This document shows, one piece after another, positions 9,489-19,037 of a DNA stretch of 39,532 nt. The notes beneath the pieces are model-generated. The model made no database searches, had not been told where the DNA came from, and saw only the letters and a program-made list of their open reading frames with translations. The translations under genes were made by a program, and so were the position numbers. Each line of letters opens with the position of its first letter. Position 1 is the first letter of the stretch. The DNA is from a virus. The DNA is taken from positions 1-39,532 of the IMG/VR virus record IMGVR_UViG_3300009420_000029; one strand, written 5' to 3'.

Positions 9489-9524
9489 TATACTTTTTAT
9501 GAGTTTTATGCAATATATATTATA
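9489..9524 (+). promoter_or_regulatory. Candidate phage promoter (copy 1 of a shared 36-bp motif)
   Basis: The 92-base gap before the 9576 gene contains TATACTTTTT, five variable bases, TTTTATG, one variable base and AATATATATTATA. The same elements occur with identical spacing on the minus strand at 37376-37411 (30 of 36 bases identical). The end of the motif is 51 bases before the start codon. It differs from the usual Bacteroidetes TTTG / TAnnTTTG promoter, so it may be read by the phage sigma factor. Confidence 0.6.
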
Positions 9525-9575
9525 TAAAAATAACATATATTCAGCAATATCTCATTTTAATCACAAATAACTCAA

Positions 9576-12047
9576 ATGGCAGAAAGTAAAAGAACAGGGA
9601 TCAAGGGATCTATGAATAAAGATCTTGACGATAGACTAGTACCCGAAGGGTTTTTTAGAGACGCTTTAAATGTAAGTGTTGGACACTCGGAGGGCTCTGA
9701 CGTAGGGGCTATTGAAAATGTGAGAGGTAATGCGGTTCCAATTGCTCAAACTAGTATAACAGGTACAGTAATAGGATCTACAGTTGATGACGAAACAGGT
9801 AATATATACTGGTTTGTTGTTTCTGCAAATCAAGATGCAATATACGAATATAATGCTACCACAAATGCAGTCTCTACTGTATTGATAGATAGCAGAGCCT
9901 TCACGGGGGATGGCGACGACGGAGGCGATGGTGGCGGTGGCGGTGGTGTTGAAACATGGACTGTAACTGGAACAATAAATGGTACAGAAGTAGCACAACC
10001 TACTGTAGGCGGATACGAACAATACTCAATTGATATAAGCACTGTTGCAACATCTACAAGCAGCACAGGAAGTATAAGAAGTGTTAATACTTTTTTATAC
10101 GAAGAAATAGATAGTGCTGGTGCTGGTGGTGCTGCATTAGCCTCTCAGCCAACAGGTTTTGGGTCATCATCTAGTTCTTCAGTTATCTCTACTCCTAACT
10201 CTAACAGACCAGCTAGTGCAGCTAATAGATATTTCAGAGTAACATTGACAGATAGTGGAATACCTGCATCTACAGCAATTTTATATGTTACCGTTGCAAT
10301 TTCTGCACAAACAGTTGCTCTTGACGTGTCATTTTCATTACCATCAAGCTTCACTAGTGGAGACACTATAACATTAAACTCAACACCAATTGGAGGAGTT
10401 CCAGGCTATACTTATGCTTGGAGTGGACCTAATGGGTTTTCATCAACCTCTCAGAACACTTCGGTATCAAATGCGAGTTCTGCTAACGCAGGAACATATA
10501 CAATATCAGTAACTGATTCAAACTCAAATAGTACATCCCAATCCAGAACTAACTCAATGACATCTTTTGGTTACCCTTCAGTTACAACAGTAATTGTTAG
10601 TCAATCTGGTAACCAAGGAGAATTAACAATGAACGGTTTCGTAAATAACGGAGGCGCTAACGGTGGAGTTGTTACAGCCAGAGGATTCTATTATTTAAAA
10701 AATATAACAGGTACAACTTACGCTGCATCAACAGTTATTGCAAATGGAACTAAGAATACACAACCAAGCGGTACCGGAAACGGGGCATATTCTATATTAC
10801 AGTCAGGCTTAGATGCAGGCTCTACATATGATTGTGTTGCTTGGGCTAGTAATGGCTCTTTAGAGGACCAAGATGTGGTTAAATCGAATACTACACAACC
10901 CGCAGGTACTCAAACTATTGTTGCAAACCCAACATCTTTAGGTGATAAACCTGCTGCAAGCGCAAGTTATCAAGTTGATTTAACATTAACAAATCTACCT
11001 AATTCACTTATTACTCCAACTATAACTTATGTAACAGGGGGTAGTGGATGGATTGCAAGTGTAACAAGAAGGTCAGGAACTGATACATATGACATTACAT
11101 TTGGTACTATGACTGCTCCAACCGCAACATCTCCTACGTTTAGGGTTGCACAAGTTAGGTTCACTAACCCAACAACGGGTATAAACACGGATGTATCATG
11201 TTCACAAACATTAGGAGCAGCTATATCTATAACCGCTACTAATGGCCTAACTAGCTTTAATAAATTAGGTGGCTTTAACGGGTTTCCGGTAACAGTTGCG
11301 TTTGATCCCGCTGGTACAGTTCAAGGCCAGTGGAGATTCAAAGATTCACTACCTAATTGGATACACCTTGGATCTTCTGCTACTGGTGTTCACACACACA
11401 ATGCATCTTATTTAGGAGATTTTAACGCACAATCATTCTTTTTTGATTATAACAATTCAGGTGGAGCTAGAAACCATACATTTGATGTAAGAATAATGGA
11501 TGAATATGAAGATGATTTAACTGCTCCTGGAGTTGCGGTTAGAGATACTATAACTATAAGCCAAGATTTGAGCGTGCCAACTACCATGTACGAATATAAT
11601 GGTGTGGCTAATACAAAAACTGGCATTACCACTGTTAAAAGTAATGGTAGTTTCCATACAGCTTCTTTTTCTGGTGGACAAGGAGGTAATACAAACGATA
11701 ATGTTCTTAGAATAACAGTTACACCGTTAGCCCCTAATCAAGCAGAAATAGCTACTGTTAAGTATTACATTACTCAATCAACAGGAGGTTACAACACTTC
11801 TGCATTTCCTAATGCTTGGGATCCTTGGTTTAATGTAAACGGTTCTATGGTTAGTGGAGTTGGTTCTGCCAACGCTATAACGTTAGGTACTACTGGGGGC
11901 GTGTATAATTTAGCTATAACATCTAGAGGTGCTAGTCCGTTTTCAAATGGAAGTTATGCACAGATTATAAGATCTATAACTGTTATTGCTACCACAGACG
12001 GAGGAACAACTTCCTCTAAGACGTTTTCACTCGGACAAACATTCTAA
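9576..12047 (+). CDS. Tail-associated protein with Ig/BACON-like domain array
   Basis: The first ~110 residues (GSMNKDLDDRLVPEGFFRDA, then a beta-rich stretch with NIYWFVVS and IYEYNATTN) look like the N-terminus of podoviral tail-hub or stabilisation proteins. A Gly/Asp linker (about 113-126) follows. The rest is a chain of Ser/Thr/Gly-rich beta domains: an Ig/PKD-like domain (about 250-330, GYTYAWSGPNGF and NAGTYTISVTDS), a fibronectin-like domain (about 333-440, GLDAGSTYDCVAW), then two or three BACON-like domains that each end in a short strand before a Gln. No cysteine-rich or enzymatic motif is seen. These domains commonly bind glycans, so a role in host-surface contact is plausible. 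The following gene looks like the missing remainder of the same ancestral tail protein. Confidence 0.6.
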   Translation: MAESKRTGIKGSMNKDLDDRLVPEGFFRDALNVSVGHSEGSDVGAIENVRGNAVPIAQTSITGTVIGSTVDDETGNIYWFVVSANQDAIYEYNATTNAVSTVLIDSRAFTGDGDDGGDGGGGGGVETWTVTGTINGTEVAQPTVGGYEQYSIDISTVATSTSSTGSIRSVNTFLYEEIDSAGAGGAALASQPTGFGSSSSSSVISTPNSNRPASAANRYFRVTLTDSGIPASTAILYVTVAISAQTVALDVSFSLPSSFTSGDTITLNSTPIGGVPGYTYAWSGPNGFSSTSQNTSVSNASSANAGTYTISVTDSNSNSTSQSRTNSMTSFGYPSVTTVIVSQSGNQGELTMNGFVNNGGANGGVVTARGFYYLKNITGTTYAASTVIANGTKNTQPSGTGNGAYSILQSGLDAGSTYDCVAWASNGSLEDQDVVKSNTTQPAGTQTIVANPTSLGDKPAASASYQVDLTLTNLPNSLITPTITYVTGGSGWIASVTRRSGTDTYDITFGTMTAPTATSPTFRVAQVRFTNPTTGINTDVSCSQTLGAAISITATNGLTSFNKLGGFNGFPVTVAFDPAGTVQGQWRFKDSLPNWIHLGSSATGVHTHNASYLGDFNAQSFFFDYNNSGGARNHTFDVRIMDEYEDDLTAPGVAVRDTITISQDLSVPTTMYEYNGVANTKTGITTVKSNGSFHTASFSGGQGGNTNDNVLRITVTPLAPNQAEIATVKYYITQSTGGYNTSAFPNAWDPWFNVNGSMVSGVGSANAITLGTTGGVYNLAITSRGASPFSNGSYAQIIRSITVIATTDGGTTSSKTFSLGQTF

Positions 12048-12064
12048 GAAATAAATAAATAAAT

Positions 12065-15000
12065 ATGGCAAGCGAAACACTAAATTTAAACGTTTCCAAT
12101 CTTATAACAGGAGTTAACATCATTGATGGGATGCTTCTGTTTACAGATAACCGTAATGAACCTAGGAAAATAAATATTGCTAGGTTTAGAGACGAGGGTG
12201 TCCACACTTCCGGCACCACACAAATATACGGTAGAGATTTTGAAACTTTAGATATATCTTTAATTAAAAAGCATCCATCTACAGCAGCAACTTTTGCAAT
12301 AGCTTCTACAGACCTTGAAGACTCTGTTTTTAAAAACGTATTTCCAAGGTTTTCTTATAGATGGAAATACAATGATAATGAGTATTCTCCTTTTGCCCCT
12401 TTTACAGAGGTTATATATCAAGGAAAAGCTTTAGATTTAAAAGAAGTTTTTGAGACGGGTGAAATTGCAGCTGTTCAAAACGTTGTAGATTCAGTTACAA
12501 TAACTGTACCCACAACTCAGAAAGATGTTATTGAGATTGATTTGCTATACACAGAATCAATATCTTCAACAGTATATATTGCCGAGACTAAAAAGTTATT
12601 AGCAAGTGACATTACAGCGGGTACTGTTAGTTTTACAGTTAACACAAGAAACTTTTTCAAAGCTGTATCAGGAAGTCAATTAACACGTATATTTGACAAA
12701 GTCCCTAGAAAAGCTAAAGCTCAAGATTTAACTGGTAATAGAGTAATTTACGGCAATTACTTAGAAAACTATGACAATACAACGGTTGATGGTAGTGTAT
12801 CTTATGTAAGTGGAGCTACTGTTGCGTCTAAAATGGGCGTTCGTTCAAATTCAAAATATACAGTTGGAGTTGCTTTTTCAGACCAAGCAGGAAGACTAGG
12901 TGATTTAATAGACTTAGGCGGTGTAGAAACACCATTCTCACCTACGGGTCCTTTAAGTCTAACATGTCAGCTTTCTGGAACTGTGCCCTCATGGGCTACC
13001 AACTATAGATACTATATAAAAGATACTACAGGCCAAAGACATAATATAAAGTCATACGCGGCTTTTGATGAAGAAGTTGGTGGTACAACATCCTCAGAAG
13101 TGTGGATAGCAGTACAATCCGAAGATGTAAATAAAGTACAAGAAGGCGATTTTATATATCATAAAGCTCAACATAGAACAGACTCTTTTGTAGGTATTCC
13201 AGGACAAGCAAATGCTAGTTACGGAGATACAGTACCAACAGCTGGACTAGGAGCAATACAGCCTTACAACAAGCGCAAAGTTATTGAAATAAAAGCCGAA
13301 GCGCCTGATTCAGTTAAATATGGATTGGTAAATAGAAACAGATTAGCAATAAAACAAACTTGGACTACTCATACTTTTCGGTCACTAGATATTACTAACG
13401 GCGATTATGTTACAGGCCATACACCTACTATAAGTGATGACTACATAGCTATTGAGGATGTGGAAGTAGCAACTGCTATAACAGAAGAATTAGAAAATAG
13501 TAAAATTGTATATATAAGCTTAGGCACTAATACCTCTCATAAGACTAGAATCACATCTGTATCAGCAGTAGATATTGGGGGAGTTGCCACTAGCGGTTCG
13601 TTAATACAATTAGCAAATAAACTAAGCGCAGATGCAGTTAGTGGTATAAACTCTACTTCAGTTATAAAAATATATTCAGGAGAATTAAGTAATGAACAAT
13701 TAAGAGTTTTAGATGGTAAGTTTTTTATAAAAACCACTAGATATAACATTGGATTTGTTGCGGGCTCTGGAAGTGTAATTACAACCGACCCAAATACAGC
13801 TGTATCTTTTCCTCATTTAATAGACGACACAGCATTTACAAATGCGGGAACATCAATGGATTTGTTTACAGTAGAAGCAAATGCTGATTCTAACTTAGAT
13901 TTATTCTGGGAAGCTTCAAACGCTTTTGCAGTTTCTGCAACAGACGCTTTAGATTTTGGACAATTAAATGTTATAGATTGGAGCAATTGTATTTCATTTG
14001 CGCGTAACGGAACGAGTAGGCCTATTTTAGATATTGAAATGAGTTATGATAGGTATAATAGTATACCTGTTGGAAAAGGGGTTCGAGTTACAACTCCTAC
14101 AGAAAATGAGGGGGTTGCAAGATATCAGTCAAATCTTATATTTTCTGGTATAATGAATCCTGGTACTTCTTTAAATAAATTAAATCAATTTATTGAAGCC
14201 GATGGTATTACTAAGGATATAAATCCAAAATATGGATCTATACAAAAAATATATTCATCTGATAATTTAACAGTTTTTTGTGAAGATAGAATTGTTAAAG
14301 TATTAGCAAATAAAGACGCACTATATAATGCCGACGAAAGCGCAAACTTAATAGCCACATCAAATGTTTTAGGACAAGTGGTTGCTTATAAAGGGTTATA
14401 TGGTATTGCTAAAAATCCAGAATCTTTTGCAGCCTATGGTAATGATCAATTCTTTTCAGACAGGATACGTGGTGCGGTTTTAAAGCTAACTCCTGCTAAT
14501 GGGCAAATTATTGAAATAAGTAAATCTGGTATGCGTGATTTCTTTAGAGATAGGCTACCATCCGCTACAAATATTTTAGGATCGTTTGATATACATTCTA
14601 ACAAGTACATGCTAACACTTAAAGGCTATAATGCTACTTTAGGGGATATAGATGTAATTAACACTATAGATACAGAACTAGATCAACCTTCAGCAAATAT
14701 GACCCTAGGCTACTATGCTAATGGTCAAACACAAGGTTGGACTAGTAGGTATTCTTTTATACCGGATAGTGGTGTGAGTGTTGATGGTAAGTATTATACT
14801 TTTAAAGACGGTAAAATATGGAGGCATCATGCTTCTGCGGCATCTCATAATAATTTTTATGATATTCAGTACAATTCACAAGTTGAGTTTATATTTAATG
14901 ACAATCCAACACTGAGTAATGAATGGACTGCATTGAATTATGAAGGAACTGAAGGTTGGGAAGTAGTGCATGTTAAAGCGGATCAGGAAAATAATATAAC

Positions 15001-15265
15001 ACTAAATGCTAAAATATTAGACAATAAGTGGTTTGTTAAAGAAGGTAAATACTTTGCTCCTATAACAGGAGAGGAAAATGTATATACTTTAGTGTTTGCA
15101 GGTGTTCCTAATTCAGAAGGAGAGTATCCTACTCAAGATTCTGGCGTTACAAGACCCGTAGCAGGTGTTAAGGGCTTCTTTAACAAGGTTAAAATGAAGA
15201 ATGATAATACAACTAGGGAAGAGCTGTTTGCTGTCAGTGCGGAGTATTATGTTAGTGATAGATAA
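12065..15265 (+). CDS. Large tail hub/stabilisation (muzzle-like) protein
   Basis: The 1066-residue product begins with VSNLITGVNIIDGMLLFTDN followed by EPRKINIARF. By recall this is a hallmark of large stabilisation or muzzle proteins in crAss-like and related Bacteroidetes phages. Most of the chain is beta-rich with repeated short strands, consistent with a beta-propeller or tail-needle-holding fold. In relatives the motif is, to my recollection, preceded in the same chain by the domain now found at the start of the 9576 gene. Here the two parts are separate genes 17 bases apart and in different frames. The protein would form the distal end of the short tail. No catalytic motif was recognised. 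Confidence 0.65.
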   Translation: MASETLNLNVSNLITGVNIIDGMLLFTDNRNEPRKINIARFRDEGVHTSGTTQIYGRDFETLDISLIKKHPSTAATFAIASTDLEDSVFKNVFPRFSYRWKYNDNEYSPFAPFTEVIYQGKALDLKEVFETGEIAAVQNVVDSVTITVPTTQKDVIEIDLLYTESISSTVYIAETKKLLASDITAGTVSFTVNTRNFFKAVSGSQLTRIFDKVPRKAKAQDLTGNRVIYGNYLENYDNTTVDGSVSYVSGATVASKMGVRSNSKYTVGVAFSDQAGRLGDLIDLGGVETPFSPTGPLSLTCQLSGTVPSWATNYRYYIKDTTGQRHNIKSYAAFDEEVGGTTSSEVWIAVQSEDVNKVQEGDFIYHKAQHRTDSFVGIPGQANASYGDTVPTAGLGAIQPYNKRKVIEIKAEAPDSVKYGLVNRNRLAIKQTWTTHTFRSLDITNGDYVTGHTPTISDDYIAIEDVEVATAITEELENSKIVYISLGTNTSHKTRITSVSAVDIGGVATSGSLIQLANKLSADAVSGINSTSVIKIYSGELSNEQLRVLDGKFFIKTTRYNIGFVAGSGSVITTDPNTAVSFPHLIDDTAFTNAGTSMDLFTVEANADSNLDLFWEASNAFAVSATDALDFGQLNVIDWSNCISFARNGTSRPILDIEMSYDRYNSIPVGKGVRVTTPTENEGVARYQSNLIFSGIMNPGTSLNKLNQFIEADGITKDINPKYGSIQKIYSSDNLTVFCEDRIVKVLANKDALYNADESANLIATSNVLGQVVAYKGLYGIAKNPESFAAYGNDQFFSDRIRGAVLKLTPANGQIIEISKSGMRDFFRDRLPSATNILGSFDIHSNKYMLTLKGYNATLGDIDVINTIDTELDQPSANMTLGYYANGQTQGWTSRYSFIPDSGVSVDGKYYTFKDGKIWRHHASAASHNNFYDIQYNSQVEFIFNDNPTLSNEWTALNYEGTEGWEVVHVKADQENNITLNAKILDNKWFVKEGKYFAPITGEENVYTLVFAGVPNSEGEYPTQDSGVTRPVAGVKGFFNKVKMKNDNTTREELFAVSAEYYVSDR

Positions 15266-15285
15266 TAAAAATTAAATTAAATTAA

Positions 15286-15690
15286 ATGCAATTACAAGTA
15301 AGAAAATTAATAGAATCTGATTGGAGCTTTCTACCTTCTTGGTGGGAAGCTTATGATCAAGTTATACCACAAAGAGACTTTTTACCAGATAATGGTTTAG
15401 GGGGCTTTATGGTGTGTAAGGAACTAGACCCAATAGCGGCTATGTTTCTTTACACAACAAATTCAAAAACTGCAATTCCAGCTATTGTTATATCGGATAG
15501 ATATTACAAAGATAATGATAGAAGTGATGCATTACAGTTATTGGTGGACTTTACGACAAATTTTGCAAAAGATATGGGGTATAAGTTTTCATTTGCTTGG
15601 GCAAAACCAGGCATATTATTAGAAAAATATAAACAAACAGGATACGTGGTGGATAAAACACCAAGTTTCGAATTAATAATACAATATTAG
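15286..15690 (+). CDS. GNAT-like acetyltransferase-fold protein in the virion operon
   Basis: The 134-residue protein has the size and strand/helix pattern of a single GNAT domain: an N-terminal strand and helix (LQVRKLIESDWSFLPSWW), central strands (GGFMVCKELDPIAAMFLY), a helix with YYKDNDRSDALQLLVDFTT, and a C-terminal strand, LEKYKQTGYVVDKTP. The classical acetyl-CoA motif (Q/R-x-x-G-x-G/A) is not clear; the ISDRYYKDNDRSDA region stands in that place. It may acetylate a virion or host target, or be a structural relict of the fold. Small GNAT-like genes are known in the late operons of marine phages. It sits 20 bases after the tail gene and one base before the next gene. Confidence 0.55.
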   Translation: MQLQVRKLIESDWSFLPSWWEAYDQVIPQRDFLPDNGLGGFMVCKELDPIAAMFLYTTNSKTAIPAIVISDRYYKDNDRSDALQLLVDFTTNFAKDMGYKFSFAWAKPGILLEKYKQTGYVVDKTPSFELIIQY

Positions 15691-15691
15691 T

Positions 15692-16504
15692 ATGGGAACA
15701 ATAATGGCGGCAGCTGGAATTGCAAAAAGTGGTTTTGAATTAGCAGGTGCCTTAAAAAACAAAGGAGCGGTTAATCGAGAGCTGGAAACATCTAAAGCAA
15801 AGTTTCAAAACTCTAGAAATAGATACGAAAACTTTACATTTACAAACCCTTGGGAACAACTTGAAAATACCGCGGAAGATTTAACTGTTAATACACAGGC
15901 GGCAGAATTTCAAGCAATGAATGCTGACCAAGCACTAGCTGCATCATTAGAAACAATGAGAGAGACTGGTGGAGGAGCTTCAAGTGCACAAGCAATTGCT
16001 AATGCGGCATTGATGTCTCAACAGGGTATATCATCATCACTTGCACAGCAAGAACAATCTAACTCGATGTTGCGCGCCGAGCAGGCAGCAGCAAACCAAA
16101 AATTGGTAGCACAAGGTGACGAAGATATGCAAACAGCAAGATTAGAACAAAATCAAGGAGTACTCAATATGAATGCCGCAAGAATGGAAGCAGCTAATGC
16201 AGCTAAATCCGCTAACCAATCACAAATTGCTGGTTCTATGACAAGTCTAGCTTCTGGACTTGGAGGGCTTGCGGGTGGTTCTGGATTACTAGGTAAAGCA
16301 AAAGGTTTACTTGGTGGTAAAGCACAGGGTTTACTTGGAAAACTAAGTGACCCGACTAAAGGACTTATAAGCAATGTGCAAAGTGGGTTTAATGGTGGAA
16401 ATTTTTCCGGGATGATTGGAAACGGAATGACTGGGGTCAATTCCAAATTTAATCTACCAGGAGGGGATTTCGGAAAAATACCTTATACAACATTCGGAGG
16501 TTAA
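15692..16504 (+). CDS. Putative internal virion protein (T7 gp14-like)
   Basis: The 270-residue product opens with a hydrophobic Ala-rich helix, then NPWEQLENTAEDLTVNTQAA (about 52-71). That pattern recurs in internal virion proteins upstream of giant ejection proteins in marine podoviruses. A long Ala/Gln/Met-rich helical section follows (about 75-185), then a Gly/Leu-rich tail (about 188-270) that could insert into membranes. Proteins of this type are ejected with the DNA and help form a channel across the host envelope. The order small Ala/Gln-rich protein, mid-size protein, giant protein matches T7 gp14-gp15-gp16 logic. Sequence similarity is by composition and motif only. Confidence 0.6.
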   Translation: MGTIMAAAGIAKSGFELAGALKNKGAVNRELETSKAKFQNSRNRYENFTFTNPWEQLENTAEDLTVNTQAAEFQAMNADQALAASLETMRETGGGASSAQAIANAALMSQQGISSSLAQQEQSNSMLRAEQAAANQKLVAQGDEDMQTARLEQNQGVLNMNAARMEAANAAKSANQSQIAGSMTSLASGLGGLAGGSGLLGKAKGLLGGKAQGLLGKLSDPTKGLISNVQSGFNGGNFSGMIGNGMTGVNSKFNLPGGDFGKIPYTTFGG

Positions 16505-16531
16505 TCTTAATAAAATAACAAAGCATATAAT

Positions 16532-19021
16532 ATGAGTAATTCACCACTATACGCTAGGCAAATGGCCAAGCAATTTGTTGACAATGTATCTGTTGCAGAA
16601 GCAGGTAAAGAACAAGGTTTCGAAGGCAACGCTATAGCTTCCATTGGAGGGGTTTTAGAAGAATTTTTAAAAGCAGCTAAAAAAGGTAAAGAAAAAAGAG
16701 ATAAGGAAGTAGGTGAACCATTTGAGATTCGTCCATTGCCAGAAATAGAGCAAGAACAAATAAAAGAAGACGGACAAGTGAATCTTGACGCAAAAGGGGT
16801 AGTGCTGAATGAAGTAAAGATAAGTGCCAACTCTTTAACCCCCAACATACCAGAAATTATTGCTCAAAGCCCAGGGAGTAATTTAGATGAATTTAAAGCG
16901 AGTTATGAGCTTCTAGATCCCAAAGAGAAAGCGGCGTATGAGGAAAAAGGTGGTTATAGCAGATACGAATGGGATCAAACAGAAGGTAGAACCCCAGGTG
17001 ATAATGCTGAAAATGAAGCTGCTAGGGCTTGGGCAAATAGGAATCAACTACCAAAGGGTTTGTATCTTGAAGAAAGAGATGGTAAAGCTTTTCGGGAAAG
17101 TGAAGAATATCAAGAATATAAAAAAGCAGGTATCCTTTCACAAAGAGACGGCGGAAAAAAAAGTACTAAAGAATGGAATAAGGATTGGAACAAGGTTGAA
17201 GTAGGGGAAGGTGCTAACACTCTTATTTACCCTGGTAATGTTGATAGTTTTGGAAATAAGTTAGATAAAGATGGAAAACCTATTCCGCAAGCAGACGGTA
17301 CTTTTTATGGGGTGGGTAACTATGGCCCGGATTCACCAAACTATAACCTAAACCCAGATTCAGACGACTTCATTAAATCCCCCGTTGATAGATTATCATC
17401 GTCTCCATTTGAAAGACGCAGAAGAGGTCAATTTCAAAGCAACAGACGAAATGGAAGTGCTTATAGTCAATCACAAAATGTTGGTAACCAGAATGAAGTT
17501 TTTCAAGGAAGAGACGGAAGTCAATATGAAGAGGGGAGAACGTTTGTAGAAAAAGAACAATACGAAAGAACACCATCATACTGGCAAGGTACCGCTGTAG
17601 CTGCTGTAGATGAAGCTATAAACATTGGTCGTGAAACAAGAAATTATGATGCTCAGGTTTTAGCAGATAGACAGGATTATGCTAGCGATAAATACAAAGG
17701 CGCAGAAGAAGAAGCAAAAGCAATGAGCTTGATGGACCCTTCTATACGGGAGTTGACGGCATTAGACAAAGCTGATTTTGCAGCTATAGTTAATAATAAA
17801 GATTTAACCCCAGCAGAAAGAGAAGCACAATTAGCTGATATTACAGGTAGAATGGGATCTCTCAAAAGGGCAGGTAAAGAAATTACCGATGCTGGTGTGT
17901 ATATAGACTCTTTAGTAGATGAAAAAGGCAACCCTACAGCTGCATGGGATATGACTAACCCCGAGTTAACGGATGTTTACAATGCTATTAAAAATCCTGA
18001 AAAAGCCCCCAACTTAGGTTTTACTAGAGACCCAGAAACAGGCGTGCTCATGTTAAAAGGAATAACTAATGCTGGGACAGGAATATCTTATAGAGCTGAT
18101 AACTTAAAAGAATTATTTGCTAAAGTACCAACAAAAAGAAGTTTGTATGGAGAAGTAGATGGAATTATAGACTCTCTTCCGTTGGCGGAATTATACAACA
18201 CAAAGGTTGTTAATGGTATTGAGGTGAAGGAAGGACTGTCAGATGAAGAAATTGCGGCTAAAGTAGAATTTTCTGTAGACGCAATAATAAATAGTGAGAA
18301 TTTTATGGGGTTAGCTGGAGATCACCCAGCTTTTAAAGGTGTGGGCGGATATAGAAAGTTTACTGCTCAGGAAAAAGCTTTTAAAGAAGGGCAAGAAGGC
18401 GTTATGGATCCAAGAAAAATGATTAAAGCTGATATGATCCGTATGATTCAAGAAGCAACCGTTACTGACAGGGGATTAGTTAGCGAAAGAGTAACAGGAC
18501 TTGCAAGCCAACAGGAAATAACACGCCGGAATTTGAAATTGGCTCAAAGCAAAGCTGGAAGTAAAGGTGGAAGTGGTAAAGGTGGAAGTGGTAAAGGTAA
18601 AAATACATATTCTAAAAATGTACCTGATAACCTTCAAAAAAGTGGAGCTTTTCGTGAAATAGAAGATTTTTTAGATGACCCAAATATTTACCTAAGAAGC
18701 CGAATGAATACCGGTCAATATAAAATTGAGGGTGACACTTTAACTATAGGAACTGAAGAAGATGGACAAGAAAAATTTGATCTAAATAGAAAAGAAGATT
18801 TAGCTAGATTTATTAGATCTTATGGGGCTAGAGCTACAGGTGCAGGTAAAGACAAATTTGATAGAGAGATTATGACTTCTATTAATTTTATAAGACAAAA
18901 TCGTATTGAAGGAGAAGTAGAAGCGGGGCAAGTTTTATCTACTGCTGATAAAAGAGCTTACGCGGAAAGCCTTGATCTTGGGGTTTTAGCAGGGGTTTTA
19001 CAAACGTACGGAAAACAGTAA
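16532..19021 (+). CDS. Putative internal virion/ejection protein, function unknown
   Basis: The 829-residue protein has no domain that I recognise. It is hydrophilic, rich in Lys, Glu, Asp and Gly, and mostly predicted helical. The stretch from about 60 to 330 is low-complexity and probably flexible; residues 350-660 look like ordered helices. A Gly/Ser/Lys linker (about 676-692) comes from a perfect tandem DNA repeat and separates a ~140-residue C-terminal domain. Its position between the gp14-like gene and the giant protein gene, with short gaps of 27 and 16 bases, suggests a third component of the ejection set, comparable in place to T7 gp15. This is inference from order, not homology. Confidence 0.5.
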   Translation: MSNSPLYARQMAKQFVDNVSVAEAGKEQGFEGNAIASIGGVLEEFLKAAKKGKEKRDKEVGEPFEIRPLPEIEQEQIKEDGQVNLDAKGVVLNEVKISANSLTPNIPEIIAQSPGSNLDEFKASYELLDPKEKAAYEEKGGYSRYEWDQTEGRTPGDNAENEAARAWANRNQLPKGLYLEERDGKAFRESEEYQEYKKAGILSQRDGGKKSTKEWNKDWNKVEVGEGANTLIYPGNVDSFGNKLDKDGKPIPQADGTFYGVGNYGPDSPNYNLNPDSDDFIKSPVDRLSSSPFERRRRGQFQSNRRNGSAYSQSQNVGNQNEVFQGRDGSQYEEGRTFVEKEQYERTPSYWQGTAVAAVDEAINIGRETRNYDAQVLADRQDYASDKYKGAEEEAKAMSLMDPSIRELTALDKADFAAIVNNKDLTPAEREAQLADITGRMGSLKRAGKEITDAGVYIDSLVDEKGNPTAAWDMTNPELTDVYNAIKNPEKAPNLGFTRDPETGVLMLKGITNAGTGISYRADNLKELFAKVPTKRSLYGEVDGIIDSLPLAELYNTKVVNGIEVKEGLSDEEIAAKVEFSVDAIINSENFMGLAGDHPAFKGVGGYRKFTAQEKAFKEGQEGVMDPRKMIKADMIRMIQEATVTDRGLVSERVTGLASQQEITRRNLKLAQSKAGSKGGSGKGGSGKGKNTYSKNVPDNLQKSGAFREIEDFLDDPNIYLRSRMNTGQYKIEGDTLTIGTEEDGQEKFDLNRKEDLARFIRSYGARATGAGKDKFDREIMTSINFIRQNRIEGEVEAGQVLSTADKRAYAESLDLGVLAGVLQTYGKQ
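18566..18595 (+). repeat. Two perfect 15-bp tandem repeats
   Basis: The unit GGTGGAAGTGGTAAA occurs twice in tandem, with a partial copy before and after. It encodes a Gly-Gly-Ser-Gly-Lys linker inside the 829-residue protein and could change length by slippage. Confidence 0.8.
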
Positions 19022-19037
19022 CAATAATTAAATAAAT

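Noticed and set aside
9576-12047. Diversity-generating retroelement acting on the Ig-like protein.
   Set aside because: No reverse transcriptase gene or template-like repeat of a variable region was seen anywhere in the window.
15266-15285. Short AAATT/AAAT repeats before several start codons (for example 12048-12064 and 15266-15285).
   Set aside because: These are most likely the A/T-rich leaders used for initiation in Bacteroidetes hosts, not regulatory repeats.
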